Source: Ahaetulla prasina
Taxonomy: Eukaryota > Chordata > Lepidosauria > Squamata > Colubridae
DNA: 64,000 bases
Assembly (NCBI RefSeq): GCF_028640845.1
Contig: NC_080543.1
Coordinates: forward strand, 13,797,858-13,861,857
Direction of reading: 5' to 3'
Shown here in pieces: positions 31,856-41,989 of the stretch. Every line of letters starts with the position of its first letter. Position 1 is the first letter of the stretch. The position numbers and the translations under genes are program-made. The notes beneath the pieces are model-generated. The model did not search any database. It saw only the letters and a program-made list of their open reading frames with translations, and was not told the origin of the DNA.

Positions 31856-33160
31856 ACATACACACACAAGAGAGAGAGATGAGAGAAAGGGGGAGAGAGG
31901 GTGGAGAGAGAGAGGGAGGGAAGAGAGAGAGGGAGGGATGGAGAGATGAGAAAGAGAAAAGGGGGAAAAAGAGAGAGAAATGAGAAAATGACGGAGAGAA
32001 TGAGAGAGAGGAAAAAGAGCGAAACATAGAAAGAGAAGGGGAGAGAGAGGGAGAGGGACACAGAAATGAGAGAGCTGGAGGGAGAGACTGAGAGGAAAAA
32101 GAGGGAAACAAGAGAGAAGGGGAGAGAAAGAAAGGAAAGAAAGAAAGGAAAGGGAGGGAGGGAGAGAGAGAGGGAGAAGGAGAGGGAGAGGAAAAAGAGA
32201 AAATTGAGAGAAGGAGGGAAAGAGAGAGAGATGAGAGAAAGAGGAGAAGAGAGGGTGGAGACGCGAAGAGAGAGAAGGAGGGATGGAGAGATGAGAAAGA
32301 GAAAAGGGGGAAAAAGAGAGAGAAATGAGAAAATGACGGAGAGAATGAGAGAGAGGAAAAAGAGCGAAACATAGAAAGAGAAAGGGAGAGAGGGAGAGGG
32401 ACACAGAAATGAGAGAGCTGGAGGGAGAGACTGAGAGGGAAAAGAGGGAAACGAGAGAGAGAAGGGGAGAGAAAGAAAAGAGAGAAAGAAGAGAAAGGGC
32501 GGGATGGAGGGAGAGAGGGTGGAGAGAGAGAGAGAGAAGGAGGGATGGAGATGAGAAAGAGAAAGGGGAAAAGAGAGAGAAATGAGAAAATGACGGAGAA
32601 TGAGAGAGAGGAAAAAGAGCGAAACATAGAAAGAGAAAGGGAGAGAGGGAGAGGGACACAGAAATGAGAGAGCTGGAGGGAGAGACTGAGAGGAAAAAGA
32701 GGGAAACAAGAGAGAAGGGGAGAGAAAGAAAGGAAAGAAAGAAAGGAAAGGGAGGGAGTGAGAGAGAGAGGGAGAAGGAGAGGGAGAGGAAAAAGAGAAA
32801 ATTGAGAGAAGGAGGGAAAGAGAGAGAGATGAGAGAAAGAGGAGAAGAGAGGGTGGAGAGAGAGAGAGAAGGAGGGATGGAGAGATGAGAAAGAGAAAGG
32901 GGAAAAGAGAGAAATGAGAAAATGACGGAGAGAATGAGAGAGAGGAAAAGAGCGAAACATAGAAAGAGAAGGGAGAGGAGAGGGACACAGAAATGAGAGA
33001 GCTGGAGGGAGAGAATGAGAGGGAAAAGAGGGAAACGAGAGAGAGAAGGGGAGAGAAAGAAAGGAAAGAAAGAAGAGAAAGGGCGGGATGGAGGGAGAGA
33101 GGGAGAGGAAAAAGAGAAAAACGAGAGAGGAAGGGAGGGCGAGAGAGAGAGACACACACA
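31856..33160. repeat. Purine-rich GA minisatellite, 1.3 kb
   Basis: Almost all A and G on the plus strand. Longer units recur: GATGAGAAAGAGAAA starts at about 31941, 32290, 32548 and 32884, so the spacing is 349, 258 and 336 bases. ACACAGAAATGAGAGAGCTG recurs at about 32060, 32401, 32657 and 32986. The minus strand lacks stops because pyrimidine runs cannot spell TAA, TAG or TGA, so the long minus frames there are artefacts. Confidence 0.95.
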
Positions 33161-33346
33161 CATCCATTTTCCACAGAAAACACCCGGAGCCACAAAACCT
33201 GGGTAGGCGTGGCTGGGGGGGTGTCATGTGACTGAGTGGGAGTGATGTTGAGTTTGCCACGCCCACCCAGGTTTTGTGGCTCCCAGTGTTTTCTGTGGGA
33301 AATGGGTCCAAATGGCTCTTTGAGTGTTTAAGGTTGCAGACCCTTG
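33161..33346 (+). mobile_element. hAT-type MITE right end
   Basis: GGCTCTTTGAGTGTTTAAGG followed by TTGCAGACCCTTG matches the right end of the 22019 element. An inner inverted repeat (CACAGAAAACACCCGG against CCCAGTGTTTTCTGTGGG) is present. The left end may lie beyond the minisatellite, which could then be internal to the element. Confidence 0.6.
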
Positions 33347-33720
33347 CACCCACGAATCCAAAATTACTGAAGGTTCTTCTGCGGGTTTTTTTTCCAGATC
33401 CTTAGTCTTCCATGATACTGGCTATATTTTAAACAATGATCAATCCTTGTATGTGACAACTGTGAGCTTTTAACCTAACCTTCAACTGAGGCAATAAAGC
33501 ATTTAAGTTTGGTTGGGAATTTTCACCTCACTGTCACGAAACCTGTAATCTCTAATGCGCACAGAGACATTGTATTTACTTGGTGACTAGAAAATAAATG
33601 TTTGCCTTTCTTCAGAAGCAGTTTATTCTATCTTTACTTCATAGATTCTGGGGTTAAGAAGTGAAATGCAGAAGTTTGGTCAGTGGTAACAAAAATTAAG
33701 CCCAGCCTCTTTCCATTCAT
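33347..33720. other. No recognised feature
   Basis: Single-copy-looking sequence. Confidence 0.4.
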
Positions 33721-33898
33721 ACAGGTAGTCCTAGACTTATGGCCACAATTAAGCCCAAAATTTCGGTTGCTAGACAGTTGTTAAGTGAGTTTTTCCCCAT
33801 TTTATGACCTTTCTTGCCACAGTTGTTAAGTGAATCATCACAGTTGTTAAGTTAGTAGCATATTGTTAAGTGAATCTGGCTTCCCCATTGACTTTGCT

Positions 33899-33963
33899 TA
33901 ACAGAACAGAACAGAACAGAACAGAACAGAACAGAACAGAACAGAACAGAACAGAACAGAACA

Positions 33964-34050
<87 letters not shown>
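33899..34050 (+). repeat. Microsatellites (AACAG)n then (AAT)n
   Basis: About 13 AACAG units are followed by about 28 AAT units. The AAT run is the tail of the L2-like element on the minus strand that starts at 34051. A tract of AATTTAATTTTTATACC marks the border. Confidence 0.95.
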
Positions 34051-34051
<1 letters not shown>

Positions 34052-34258
34052 TTAATTTTTATACCGCCCTTCTCCCGAAGGACTCAGGGCGGTGAACAGG
34101 CAGATAAAATAATACAATACATTTCAATAAAAACACTATTTAAAAAACTTATTCCAAAAGCCTAAATTTAAAATACAATACAAAATATAAAATAAACCCC
34201 AATAAAATCCATGTTTAAAAACCCTATTAAGCCAGTCCTGCTCGGAAGAATAGATATG
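34051..34258 (-). mobile_element. L2-like LINE 3' end
   Basis: TTTATACCGCCCTTCTCCCG on the plus strand and GGACTCAGGGCGGTGAACAG are the complement of the L2-like 3' end. The coding end (GCCAGTCCTGCTCGGAAGAA) is cut after about 20 bases. A fuller copy is at 35954. Confidence 0.85.
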
Positions 34259-34412
34259 TTTTAAGAATAGAATAGAATAGAATAGAGTAGAGTAGAGTAG
34301 AGTAGAGTAGAGTAGAGTAGAGTAGAGTAGAGTAGAGTAGAGTAGAACAGAACAGAACAGAACAAAACGGAATGGAACGGAACGGAACGGAACAGAACAG
34401 AACAGAATTGAA
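34259..34412 (+). repeat. Layered pentanucleotide microsatellite
   Basis: Blocks in order: AATAG, then AGTAG (about 15 units), AACAG, a few AACAA/AACGG-type units, AACGG and AACAG again. Each block is nearly pure, so single changes have been spread by replication slippage. It is the tail of the CR1/L3 element that follows on the minus strand. Confidence 0.95.
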
Positions 34413-34792
34413 TTCTTTATTGGCCAAGTGTGATTGGACACAAGGAATTTGTCTTTGGTGCATATGCTCTCAGTGTACATAAAAAGACAAGATACATTCG
34501 TTAAGAATCATAAGGTACAACACTTAATGATAACCGTAGGGTACAAATAAGCAATCAGGAAACAATCAATATCAATATAAATCATAAGGATACAAGCAAC
34601 AAGTTACAATCATACAGTCATAAGTAGGAGGAGATGGGTGATAGGAATGATTAGAAGACTAATAGTAATAGTCATGCAGCCTTAGTGAATAGTTTGACAG
34701 TGTTGAGGGAATTATTCGTTTAGCAGAGTGATGGCATTTGGGAAAAAACTGTTCTTGTGTCTAGTTGTTCTGGTGTGCAGTGCTCTTTAGTC
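34402..34792 (-). mobile_element. CR1/L3-type LINE 3' end with AATAG tail
   Basis: TTTATTGGCCAAGTGTGATT, ATTTGTCTTTGGTGCATATG and CAGTGTACATAAAA complement the 3'UTR of the element at 60126, and the ORF end (GTTTAGCAGAGTGATGGC) follows. The tail is the layered microsatellite at 34259. The snake-type CR1-L3 family is my inference. Confidence 0.85.
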
Positions 34793-35001
34793 AGACGTTT
34801 GTAAACAGTGATTAAATGACACCTCCAAGACCCTGCAACCCCCAGGAATCAGTTGTCAAGTGTCTGGGTTTTGATCATGTGATCACTGGGATGCTTCAAC
34901 AGTCATAAGTGTAAAAAATGGTCAGAAGTCACTTTTTTCAATGCCATTGTAACTTTGAATGGTCACCAAATGAACAGTTGTAAATCAAGGATTACCTGTA
35001 T

Positions 35002-35831
35002 TAGATAAAATAAACTGCATGCTAGCATGCTTGTCTGCTTTCTTCTGTGAATTCTAACTTTAACCCAAGGTCAAAATGTGCAATATCATTCCATTTATTT
35101 TGTAGTCTCTTGTACAGTTTACCAATATAAGTGCAGTAGGGGTTTTTTTTATCTTAAGCATAGCATAGCTGGTGTCTGTTGGAAAGCACAGAATTTTACA
35201 TGTTAGGAACCGTGGAGTATTTATGAGGGTTTGTTTCTATATTATCTCCATGGGTGGATTCATTGGTTGACTGGTTGGTTGGCTAGCTGGCAGGATGGAC
35301 GGACGGAGTGATGGAGGGATGGGTTTAGGGTTGTAGACCTTGGAGTCAATGGGATAAATACTTTCAGGAGATCCCATAAAAATCTAGAAAAGGGAAACGA
35401 AATATACCTTAATTTTTTTAGCTTAACATTTGGGCCAGTAACATGAAATGAATCTTGACTTATTGAGTAGAAAGTATCTGCTTAATATTACAGTTTTACT
35501 CACCAATGCCCCTGAGTAAGTTGTTACTGGACCATCTTGTTAGCAGTGGTAACAAGATGGTCCAGTATCTTGGGACCAGTACCCTGGACTAGTCAGACTG
35601 ACATGTTTGAGAACTCACAAGCACACTGGGAAAAATCAAAAGTAGACAGTAGCCTTCTAAAGGCAAATAACCAATGTTTAAACTACTTAACATTGACAAA
35701 TTAATTGACAGCTAAAAACATTGCTAATTGTCAAGCGTGCTTTATTTTCCATAAATGTTTTTAAGCTTTCATTTGAAGCAGAAAAAACTAGAGATGACAA
35801 TCACATGTAATGATAGTGAATTAAATAACCA
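35002..35831. other. No recognised feature
   Basis: Single-copy-looking sequence. GGTTGGCTAGCTGGCAGGA near 35278 is mildly repetitive. A short direct repeat GTTAGCAGTGGTAACAAGAT surrounds 35548. Confidence 0.4.
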
Positions 35832-35882
35832 TAGTCTTCGGAGAAGGGCGGGATATAAATGTAAATAGATAAATAAATAAAT

Positions 35883-35927
<45 letters not shown>

Positions 35928-35953
35928 AATAATAATAATAATAATAATAATAA
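35832..35953 (+). repeat. L2-like tail remnant plus (CAA)n and (TAA)n
   Basis: TTCGGAGAAGGGCGGGATAT and ATAAATGTAAATAGATAAAT are a LINE/SINE 3' tail, then about 15 CAA and about 9 TAA units. The TAA run is the tail of the minus-strand L2-like copy at 35954, so two tails may have met here. Confidence 0.8.
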
Positions 35954-36590
35954 TTTAATTTTTATACCGCCTTTCTCCCGAAGGACTCAGGGTGGTGAAC
36001 AGGCAGATAAAATAATACAATACATTACAATAAAAACACTATTTAAAAAACTTATTCAATAAAGCCTAAATTTAAAATACAATACAAAATATAAAATAAA
36101 CCCCAATAAAATCCATGTTTAAAAACCCTATTAAGCCAGTCCTGCTCGGAAGAATAGATATGTTTTAAGCTCGCGGCAAAAGGTCCGGAGGTCAGGAAGT
36201 TGTCGAAGTCCTGGGGGAAGCTCATTCCAGAGGGTAGGTGCCCCCACCGAGAAGGCTCTCCCCCTGGGGGTCACCAGCCTACACTGTTTGGCTGACGGCA
36301 CCCTGAGAAGACCCTCTCTATGGGAGCGTACCGGCCGGTGGGAGGCATGTGGTAACAGAAGGCGGTCCCGAAGATATCCCGGTCCTATGCCATGGAGCGC
36401 TTTAAAGGTGGTAACCAACACCTTGAAGTGCACTCGGAAAACCACAGGTAGCCAGTGCAGCCTGCGCAGGATCGGTGTTATATGGGATCACCCGTGCGGC
36501 TGCATTCTGAACTAACTGAAGTCTCCGGGTGCACCTCAAGGGGAGCCCCATGTAGAGAGCGTTACAGTAGTCCAGGCGAGAATCTGTTTT
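35954..36590 (-). mobile_element. L2-like LINE 3' end, longer copy
   Basis: Minus-strand 3' part of an L2-clade LINE. TATACCGCCTTTCTCCCGAA lies at the 3' end, with about 100 codons of ORF (36131-36445). It continues to about 36590, further upstream in the ORF (GGCTCCCCTTGAGGTGC in its sense). The other copies are at 34051, 38703, 49133 and 52076. Confidence 0.88.
36131..36445 (-). pseudogene. L2-type ORF C-terminus, fragment
   Basis: The frame reads FKVLVTTFKALHGIGPGYL, then RPVRSHREGLLRVPS, GRAFSVGAPTLWNELPPGLR and ELKTYLFFRAGLA before the stop. This is the region after the RT in L2-type elements, where a short conserved tail precedes the 3'UTR. It starts within the element, so it is only the end of the ORF. 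Similar stretches are at 49194 and 52256. Confidence 0.85.
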
Positions 36591-37214
36591 GTGATAGGAT
36601 ATAGTTTAGAAGCGAGCCATAAGTAAGAAAGGATGCAGATCAGATGACCCAGGGATACCATTCCTGTAATATGGAACCCCATATGATTCATTTAGGATAA
36701 ATTAAGAATTTTGTTCAATCCAAGTGTTTGATACTAAGCTATTTGAGATTAAGATGAGAAATTTATCAAGGAAGGCAGAATACCTGACTCCAAAAAGTGC
36801 AGCTCTATCCTATTTTTTGCCATTTCTTTCATTTTTTTTCCAGTTTGATTCCTTGTTTTTAATTGCTACGTGTCAATAAACTCAACTTGATTTTTTTTCC
36901 ATGCTCGCAACAGCAATTCTTATTAAACGCTGGCAGAGCAAATTGTGCATACTCATTTCAGAAAAATTGTCAACAGTTGCAAAGTTGTTCAAAAATAGAA
37001 AGGGAACACGTCTGTTTCTATCCACTCCGATTTGACTTGGAGGCATTTTAGAACTGGTCAAGATAGGACCATGACTTTTAACTAGTCCTTTTTAGGTAAG
37101 TAGGCTGCATTTGGAAGAGCGATGCTGTTGGAGAGCAACCATCCCAGATGGAAGCAGAGCTCAAGCAAGGAATCAGCCTAGACTCACTACATAAATACAG
37201 GGAGGTCTTGAATG
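36591..37214. other. No recognised feature
   Basis: Single-copy-looking sequence, with no named repeat. Confidence 0.4.
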
Positions 37215-38062
37215 CTTTAGAGCCGTGATGGCAAACCTATGCAGTGATGGGATTCAGCCAGTTCGCACCACTTCGGGAGAACCAGTTGTTAACTTCCTGA
37301 ACAGTTTGGCAATTGGTTGTTGGAAGAAATTATCAGGGCAGAGAACCGGTTGTTAAATTACTTGAATCCCACCACTGAACCTATGGCACGTGTGCCACAG
37401 GTGGTACATGTAGCCATATCAGTGGGCATGTAAGCTCAGCTCCAGTGCGCATGTATGCACTGGCCAGCTGATTTTCGGGCCTTCTGGGCCCACCAGAAGT
37501 AGGGAAACAAGCTGTTTCCTGCCTCCGGAGGGCCTGCGGGGGTGATGGGGAAGGCCCATTTTTCTCTCTCACCTGGCTCCAGAGCCTCTCTATGAGTCTA
37601 GGGAGGGCGGAAACAGCCTCCCCAACTCCCCCGGAGGCCCTCTGGAGGCCAAAAACAGTCCATTTCCCAACTTCTGGTTGGACAGGAAGTGACTTTTTTG
37701 CTGTTCCAGACTCCAGAGCCTCTCTAGGAGTCCCTGGAGGCTGAGGACAGCAAAAGTCACTTCCTGTCCAACCAGAAGTTGGGAAATGGGCCATTTCTGG
37801 CCTCTGGAGGGCCTCCGGGGGGCTGGGGAAGGCCATTTTAGTCCTCCCCAGACTCATAGAGAGGCTCTGGAGCCAGATAAGAGAGAAAAATGGGCCTACT
37901 GGGCCATTGCGTGCCAGGAGCAGGGGGGGACCAGGGGGTCGCGCATGCATGCACGGGGACAGGGCACATAGAATTATGGGTGTGAGCACACACATGCGTG
38001 ACCCCCCCGCCCTGCCCTCCTGACATGCAATGGCAAAAAGGTTAGCCACCACTGCCTTAGAG
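37215..38062. mobile_element. hAT-type foldback MITE with a nested mini-hAT
   Basis: The outer element is 37223-38054: CCGTGATGGCAAACC and GGTTAGCCACCACTG are inverted ends, with CTTTAGAG/CCTTAGAG as the 8-bp duplication (7 of 8). Its body is a long inverted repeat (GAGCCTCTCTATGAGTCTAG against CCAGACTCATAGAGAGGCTC). The inner mini-hAT is 37242-37377. Confidence 0.88.
37242..37377. mobile_element. Mini hAT palindromic MITE, 136 bp
   Basis: CAGTGATGGGATTCA and TGAATCCCACCACTG, with a perfect 8-bp duplication AACCTATG (37234-37241, 37378-37385). It lies 19 bases inside the larger hAT, so it is younger than that element. Confidence 0.95.
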
Positions 38063-38636
38063 CCTTATCTGGTCTTTCTCAGGCAAAAGCTGCCAGCCTG
38101 GGGAAATTCGTGTACTATATGCAGAAAACAATAAAGTAGCTAATTTGACTAATGTGTGGCTCTGGCTGTTCATGCCTGACATACCCCAAACATCCTGGTT
38201 TGTCCAATCAGATCTTCCTAAGAATTTTAAGCCTCCTCCCCCCTGCTCCCCCCGCCCAGTACCAGCCCCCTTGACTTTGTTAGCCATTGCAACTATTAAT
38301 AAGTCAGAATTTGTTATAACTTACATGACACCATATTGCAAAAAGTATTATGGAGAGTACTTTCTAATTTTTGAAGCTGTCTTACGGCATTTTTACAGTG
38401 AGCTGTTTGTTTCCTATCCTGCTCCCAGATTTAAAAAAAAAAAAAACATCAGAAATTTCAGCCCATACTACAACTTGGGTTGGCAGTTGGATTGGTCTGG
38501 CGCTCAGTCTTAACCAACACAAACCTAGTGGATTGTTCCCTTGTATGTTGTCCATCCCATACATACTAGGATGTTAAATTATTTAAATATGATTAAATAA
38601 ATAAAAGTGATATGAATGGATCTCCCTTAGGTCTGC
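38063..38636. other. No recognised feature
   Basis: Single-copy-looking sequence with an A-run near 38433. Short frames have no support. Confidence 0.4.
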
Positions 38637-38640
38637 CTAT

Positions 38641-38699
<59 letters not shown>

Positions 38700-39235
38700 T
38701 CACATTTCTATACCGCCCTTCTCTGAAGACTCAGGGCGGCTTACAGCCGAGATAAAATCGCACAGAAACAAACGTTAAGAACATTATTAAAAATCTAATT
38801 CAAAATTGGCCCAATAATTTTAAAACTAATAAAATATAAAATAAACCCTAATAAAACCACCCATGTTAAAATTGCGATTAGGCCAACCCTGCACGATGGA
38901 ACAAGAAAATCTTAAGCTCGCGCTTAAAGGTCCGGAGGTCAGGGAGTTGGCGTAGCCCCAGAGGTAACTCATTCCACAGGGCAGGAGCCCCCACAGAGAA
39001 GGCCCTCCCCCTGGGAGCTGCCAGTCAGCATTGTTTGGCTGACGGCGCCCTGAGGAGGCCCTCCCTATGGGAGCGCACAGGTCGATGGGAGGTTATTGGT
39101 GGCAGTAGGCGGTCCCGTAAGTAACCCAGTCCCAAGCCATGGAGCACTTTAAAGGTGAGAACCAACACCTTGAATTGCACCCGGAAGACCATCGGTAACC
39201 AGTGCAGCTTGCGCAGGAAGGCGTTGTTGTAGGTT
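38637..39235 (-). mobile_element. L2-like LINE 3' end with ATTT tail
   Basis: The ATTT tail (38637-38702), then TTTCTATACCGCCCTTCTCT on the plus strand. The coding end covers 38880-39235 in the minus sense, with GCATTGTTTGGCTGACGGCG inside. The frame is more damaged than that of 36131. Confidence 0.85.
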
Positions 39236-39380
39236 GTTTACTGGAAATGAGGAGGATTGAGTGTAATAAAAACTTTTACAGAGACTGGGAAATCATCAAC
39301 CACTGAGCTAATTGTGCAACTACTGCTAGATTTTTAGAGGTTTTTAGTCTATAGGCTGTGAATTGTAATGGCGTGCAACG
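39236..39380. other. No recognised feature
   Basis: Short single-copy stretch. Confidence 0.4.
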
Positions 39381-39615
39381 AAGTGGTGGCGCAGTGGTTA
39401 GAATGTAGTATTGCAGGCTGAGTCTGCTTATTGCCGGCAGTTTGATCCTGACCGGTTCAAGGTTGACTCAGCCTTTCATCCTTCCGAGGTAGGTAAAATG
39501 AAGACCCAGATTGCTGGGGACAATATGCTGACTCTGTAAACCACTTAGAGAGGGCTGTAGAAGCACTATCGAGTGGTATATGAGTCTAAATCCTATTGCT
39601 AAGAGTGTGTGTGTG

Positions 39616-39652
<37 letters not shown>
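39381..39652 (+). mobile_element. MIR-like SINE, then a GT microsatellite
   Basis: GTGGTGGCGCAGTGGTTAGA head, CAAGGTTGACTCAGCC, and AGTCTAAATCCTATTGCT tail, then a GT run (about 39607-39652). The tail has been extended by or joined to the GT run. Confidence 0.85.
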
Positions 39653-39654
<2 letters not shown>

Positions 39655-40425
39655 GAAAAGGGAACAAAGACCTCAACAGCTGAGTAACCCAAGAGGAAAT
39701 GGCTGGACAGGGCAATGGTCAACTGAAAGGAGAGGGTTAGCAAGCTATTCAATGACTGTTAACCAAGTCAGAATGGAGCGTTTGAAATGATTTGGCACAA
39801 TTTTTGGATTGTAGCTGAACAGTGCAAGACTTTGTGTGATGGACTAGAAGTGGCATATGAATGATGCCCCTGCTTCTGAAAGGCGTGATTGACCTCCCTT
39901 CCGGGGAAAAAAAAATGACCCCTTACTCACAGTTTGCTAAATGGGACATGCTATCTCTTTATGTTCAGCCTCTTCTCTATTCTCTGATTCTCCAATAGGC
40001 ATGAGAATGAATAGCTTTCCGGGTTCTGTTCCCTTAATTGAGTATTTTTTCTTTTCTGTATTCCTATTTATGGGAGCTGGTAAATTAAGAGCTTTGACAA
40101 CTGGTAAAGCCCTGGCAGTTAGCAAATTGCTCTAAATAGGAAGAAATGAAAGCAGCATTTAAGGTATCAGAGAAAATAGCCTTACTGCCTTCCAGTTGGT
40201 ATTTCTAGGCAGCAGAAATATCGGGGGAGGGCTTTCAGCCATTTGAAATTGTACCTTTTCAGATCAAGGTATGAAAGAAAGCACTCTACAGGGGGCCACT
40301 AAGTTTTTTTAAAGAAAGAAAATACACTGTAAAACAAGAAGATAAGACAAGGCAAGATTCTCCAAAGCATTTGAAGGCAGGACAAGAAGCAATGGATGGA
40401 AACTAATCAAAAAGAGAAGCAACCT
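39653..40425. other. No recognised feature
   Basis: Single-copy-looking sequence. The last 30 bases before the microsatellite (ATTTGAAGGCAGGACAAGAA) are the start of another CR1 fragment in forward orientation. Confidence 0.4.
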
Positions 40426-40812
40426 AGGATGGGATGGGATGGGATGGGATGGGATGGGATGGGATAGAATAGAATAGAATAGAATAGAATAGAATAGAAT
40501 AGAATAGAATAGAATAGAATAGAATAGAATAGAATAGAATAACAGAGTTGGAAGGGATCTTCTAGTCCAACCCCCTGCCCAGGCAGGAAACCATACACCA
40601 TTTCAGACAAATCGTTATCCAACATCTTCTTAAAAACTTCCAGTGTTAGAGGACTTACAACTTCTGGAGGCAAGTTGTACCACTGATTAATTGTTCTAAC
40701 TGTCAGAAAATTTCTCCTTAGTTCTAAGTTGCTTCTCTCCTTGATTAGTTTCCACCCATTGCTTCTTGTCCTGCCCTCAGGGGCTTTGGAGTCTAGCTTG
40801 ACTCCCTCTTCT
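40426..40812 (-). mobile_element. CR1 LINE 3' end with GGGAT and AATAG tails
   Basis: Plus strand: about 8 GGGAT units, then about 15 AATAG units, then CAGAGTTGGAAGGGATCTTC and CACAACTTTC(T)GGAGGC, the complement of a CR1 3' end. The tail thus has two different pentanucleotides. The ORF end (LPPEVV..TLEVFKKMLDN in the minus frame) is readable. Confidence 0.9.
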
Positions 40813-41020
40813 TTGTGGCAGCCCTAGAACTAAGGAAAAATTTGCTGACCATGGGAACAATTAATCAGTGGAACAACTTGCCTCCAGAAGTTGTGAATAC
40901 TCCAACACTGGAAGTTTTTAAGAAGAGATTGGACAACCATTTGTCTGAAATGGTACTTAGAGAGGGCTGTGAAAGCACTATGAAGTGGTATATAAGTCTA
41001 AGTGCTATTGCTGTTGCTAT
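40813..41020 (+). mobile_element. CR1 LINE ORF end, inverted to its neighbour, plus SINE tail
   Basis: NQWNNLPPEVVNTPTLEVF is readable on the plus strand (40858-40915). The sequence then jumps to a MIR-like SINE tail (CTTAGAGAGGGCTGTGAAAG). With the copy at 40426 it forms a head-to-head inverted pair. Confidence 0.8.
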
Positions 41021-41702
41021 TCTCTATTCTATTCTATTCTATTCTATTCTATTCTATTCTATTCTATTCTATTCTATTCTATATGCACCAAAGACAAATT
41101 CCTTGTGTGTCCAATCACACTTGGCCAATAAAAAATTCTATTCTATTCTATTCTATTCTATTCTATTCTATTCTAATACAGCCATCTGCACTACTATTAA
41201 TCGTCTCATAGTTCCCATCACCAATCTCTTTCCACTTATGACTGTATGACTATAACTTGTTGCTGGCAATCCTTATGATTTATATTGGTATATTGACCAT
41301 CAATTGTGTTGTAAATGTTGTACCTTGATGAACGTATCTTTTCTTTTATGTACACTGAGAGTGTATGCACCAAGACAAATTCCTTGTGTGTCCAATCACA
41401 CTTGGCCAATAAAATTCTATTCTATTCTATTCTATTCTAATACAGCCATCTGCACTACTATTAATCGTCTCATCGTTCCCATCACCAATCTCTTTCCACT
41501 TATGACTGTATGACTGTAACTTTGTTGCTGGCAATCTTATGATTTATATTGATATATTGACCATCAATTGTGTTGTAAAAGTTGTACCTTGATGAACGTA
41601 TCTTTTCTTTTATGTACACTGAGAGCATATGCACCAAGACAAATTCCTTGTGTGTCCAATCACACTTGGCCAATAAAATTCTATTCTATTCTATTCTATA
41701 GG
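41018..41702 (+). repeat. Tandem CR1/L3 3' ends with (ATTCT)n
   Basis: Two nearly identical units of about 265 bases begin AATACAGCCATCTGCACTAC (41175 and 41439), and each ends CACTTGGCCAATAAAATTCT. They are preceded by one partial unit (41083-41174). Each tail runs straight into the next unit at the same internal base, so this is a real tandem duplication. Confidence 0.92.
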
Positions 41703-41726
41703 CCTGAGCAGGGGGTTGGACTAGAA

Positions 41727-41860
41727 CAGGATTGTCCAACCAGCAGCCTGCAGGCCAGATGCATCATGCGCAGGCCACGCCTACCTCAGCTCCATGAAGG
41801 GAAAAAACATTGTGATATGGCACATGATGGCAACATGACGTGGTGAGTTTGACACCCCTG
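41727..41860 (+). mobile_element. hAT-type MITE, 134 bp
   Basis: CAGGATTGTCCAACC at the left and GAGTTTGACACCCCTG at the right. Flanking 8-mers GACTAGAA (41719-41726) and GACTAGAG (41861-41868) match at 7 of 8. A sister copy is at 51853, and the nest at 45085 holds another. Confidence 0.9.
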
Positions 41861-41868
41861 GACTAGAG

Positions 41869-41989
41869 CAGGGGTCTCCAACCTTGGCAACTTTAAGCCT
41901 GGCGGACTTCAACTCCCAGCAAAGCTGGCTGGGGAATTCTGGGAGTTGAAGTCCGCCAGGCTTAAAGTTGCCAAGGTTGGAGGCTCCTA
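41869..41989. mobile_element. Palindromic hAT MITE, 121 bp
   Basis: A nearly perfect palindrome: CAGGGGTCTCCAACCTTGGC at the left, GCCAAGGTTGGAGGCTCCTA at the right, with a short spacer near CAGCAAAGCTGGCTGGGG. The 8-mers GACTAGAG and GACTAGAA flank it. Confidence 0.93.

Larger units (their letters stand above)
33721..35001 (+). mobile_element. Mariner-like element, split by LINE and microsatellite insertions
   Basis: Ends CAGGTAGTCCTAGACTTATG (33723) and AAATCAAGGATTACCTG (34997) are inverted, with TA on both sides. Flanks 33721-33898 and 34800-35001 share the TTGTTAAGTGAATC and GATCATGTGATCAC blocks of this family. The middle holds AACAG and AAT tracts, an L2 tail and a CR1/L3 tail. Confidence 0.78.

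Noticed and set aside
31798..33353. Minus-strand frames of 460-505 codons, rich in Ser, Leu, Pro and Phe
   Set aside because: They overlap in all three frames over the GA array. Pyrimidine-only text has no stop codons, so open length means nothing here.
33870..34055. Frame of poly-Asn/Thr/Glu then poly-Ile
   Set aside because: Translation of AACAG and AAT microsatellites.
34136..34480. Minus frame rich in Leu-Phe-Tyr-Ser
   Set aside because: Pentanucleotide microsatellite read through LINE tails.
36288..36515. Plus-strand frame opposite the L2 ORF end
   Set aside because: Shadow of the minus-strand L2 coding sequence at 36131.
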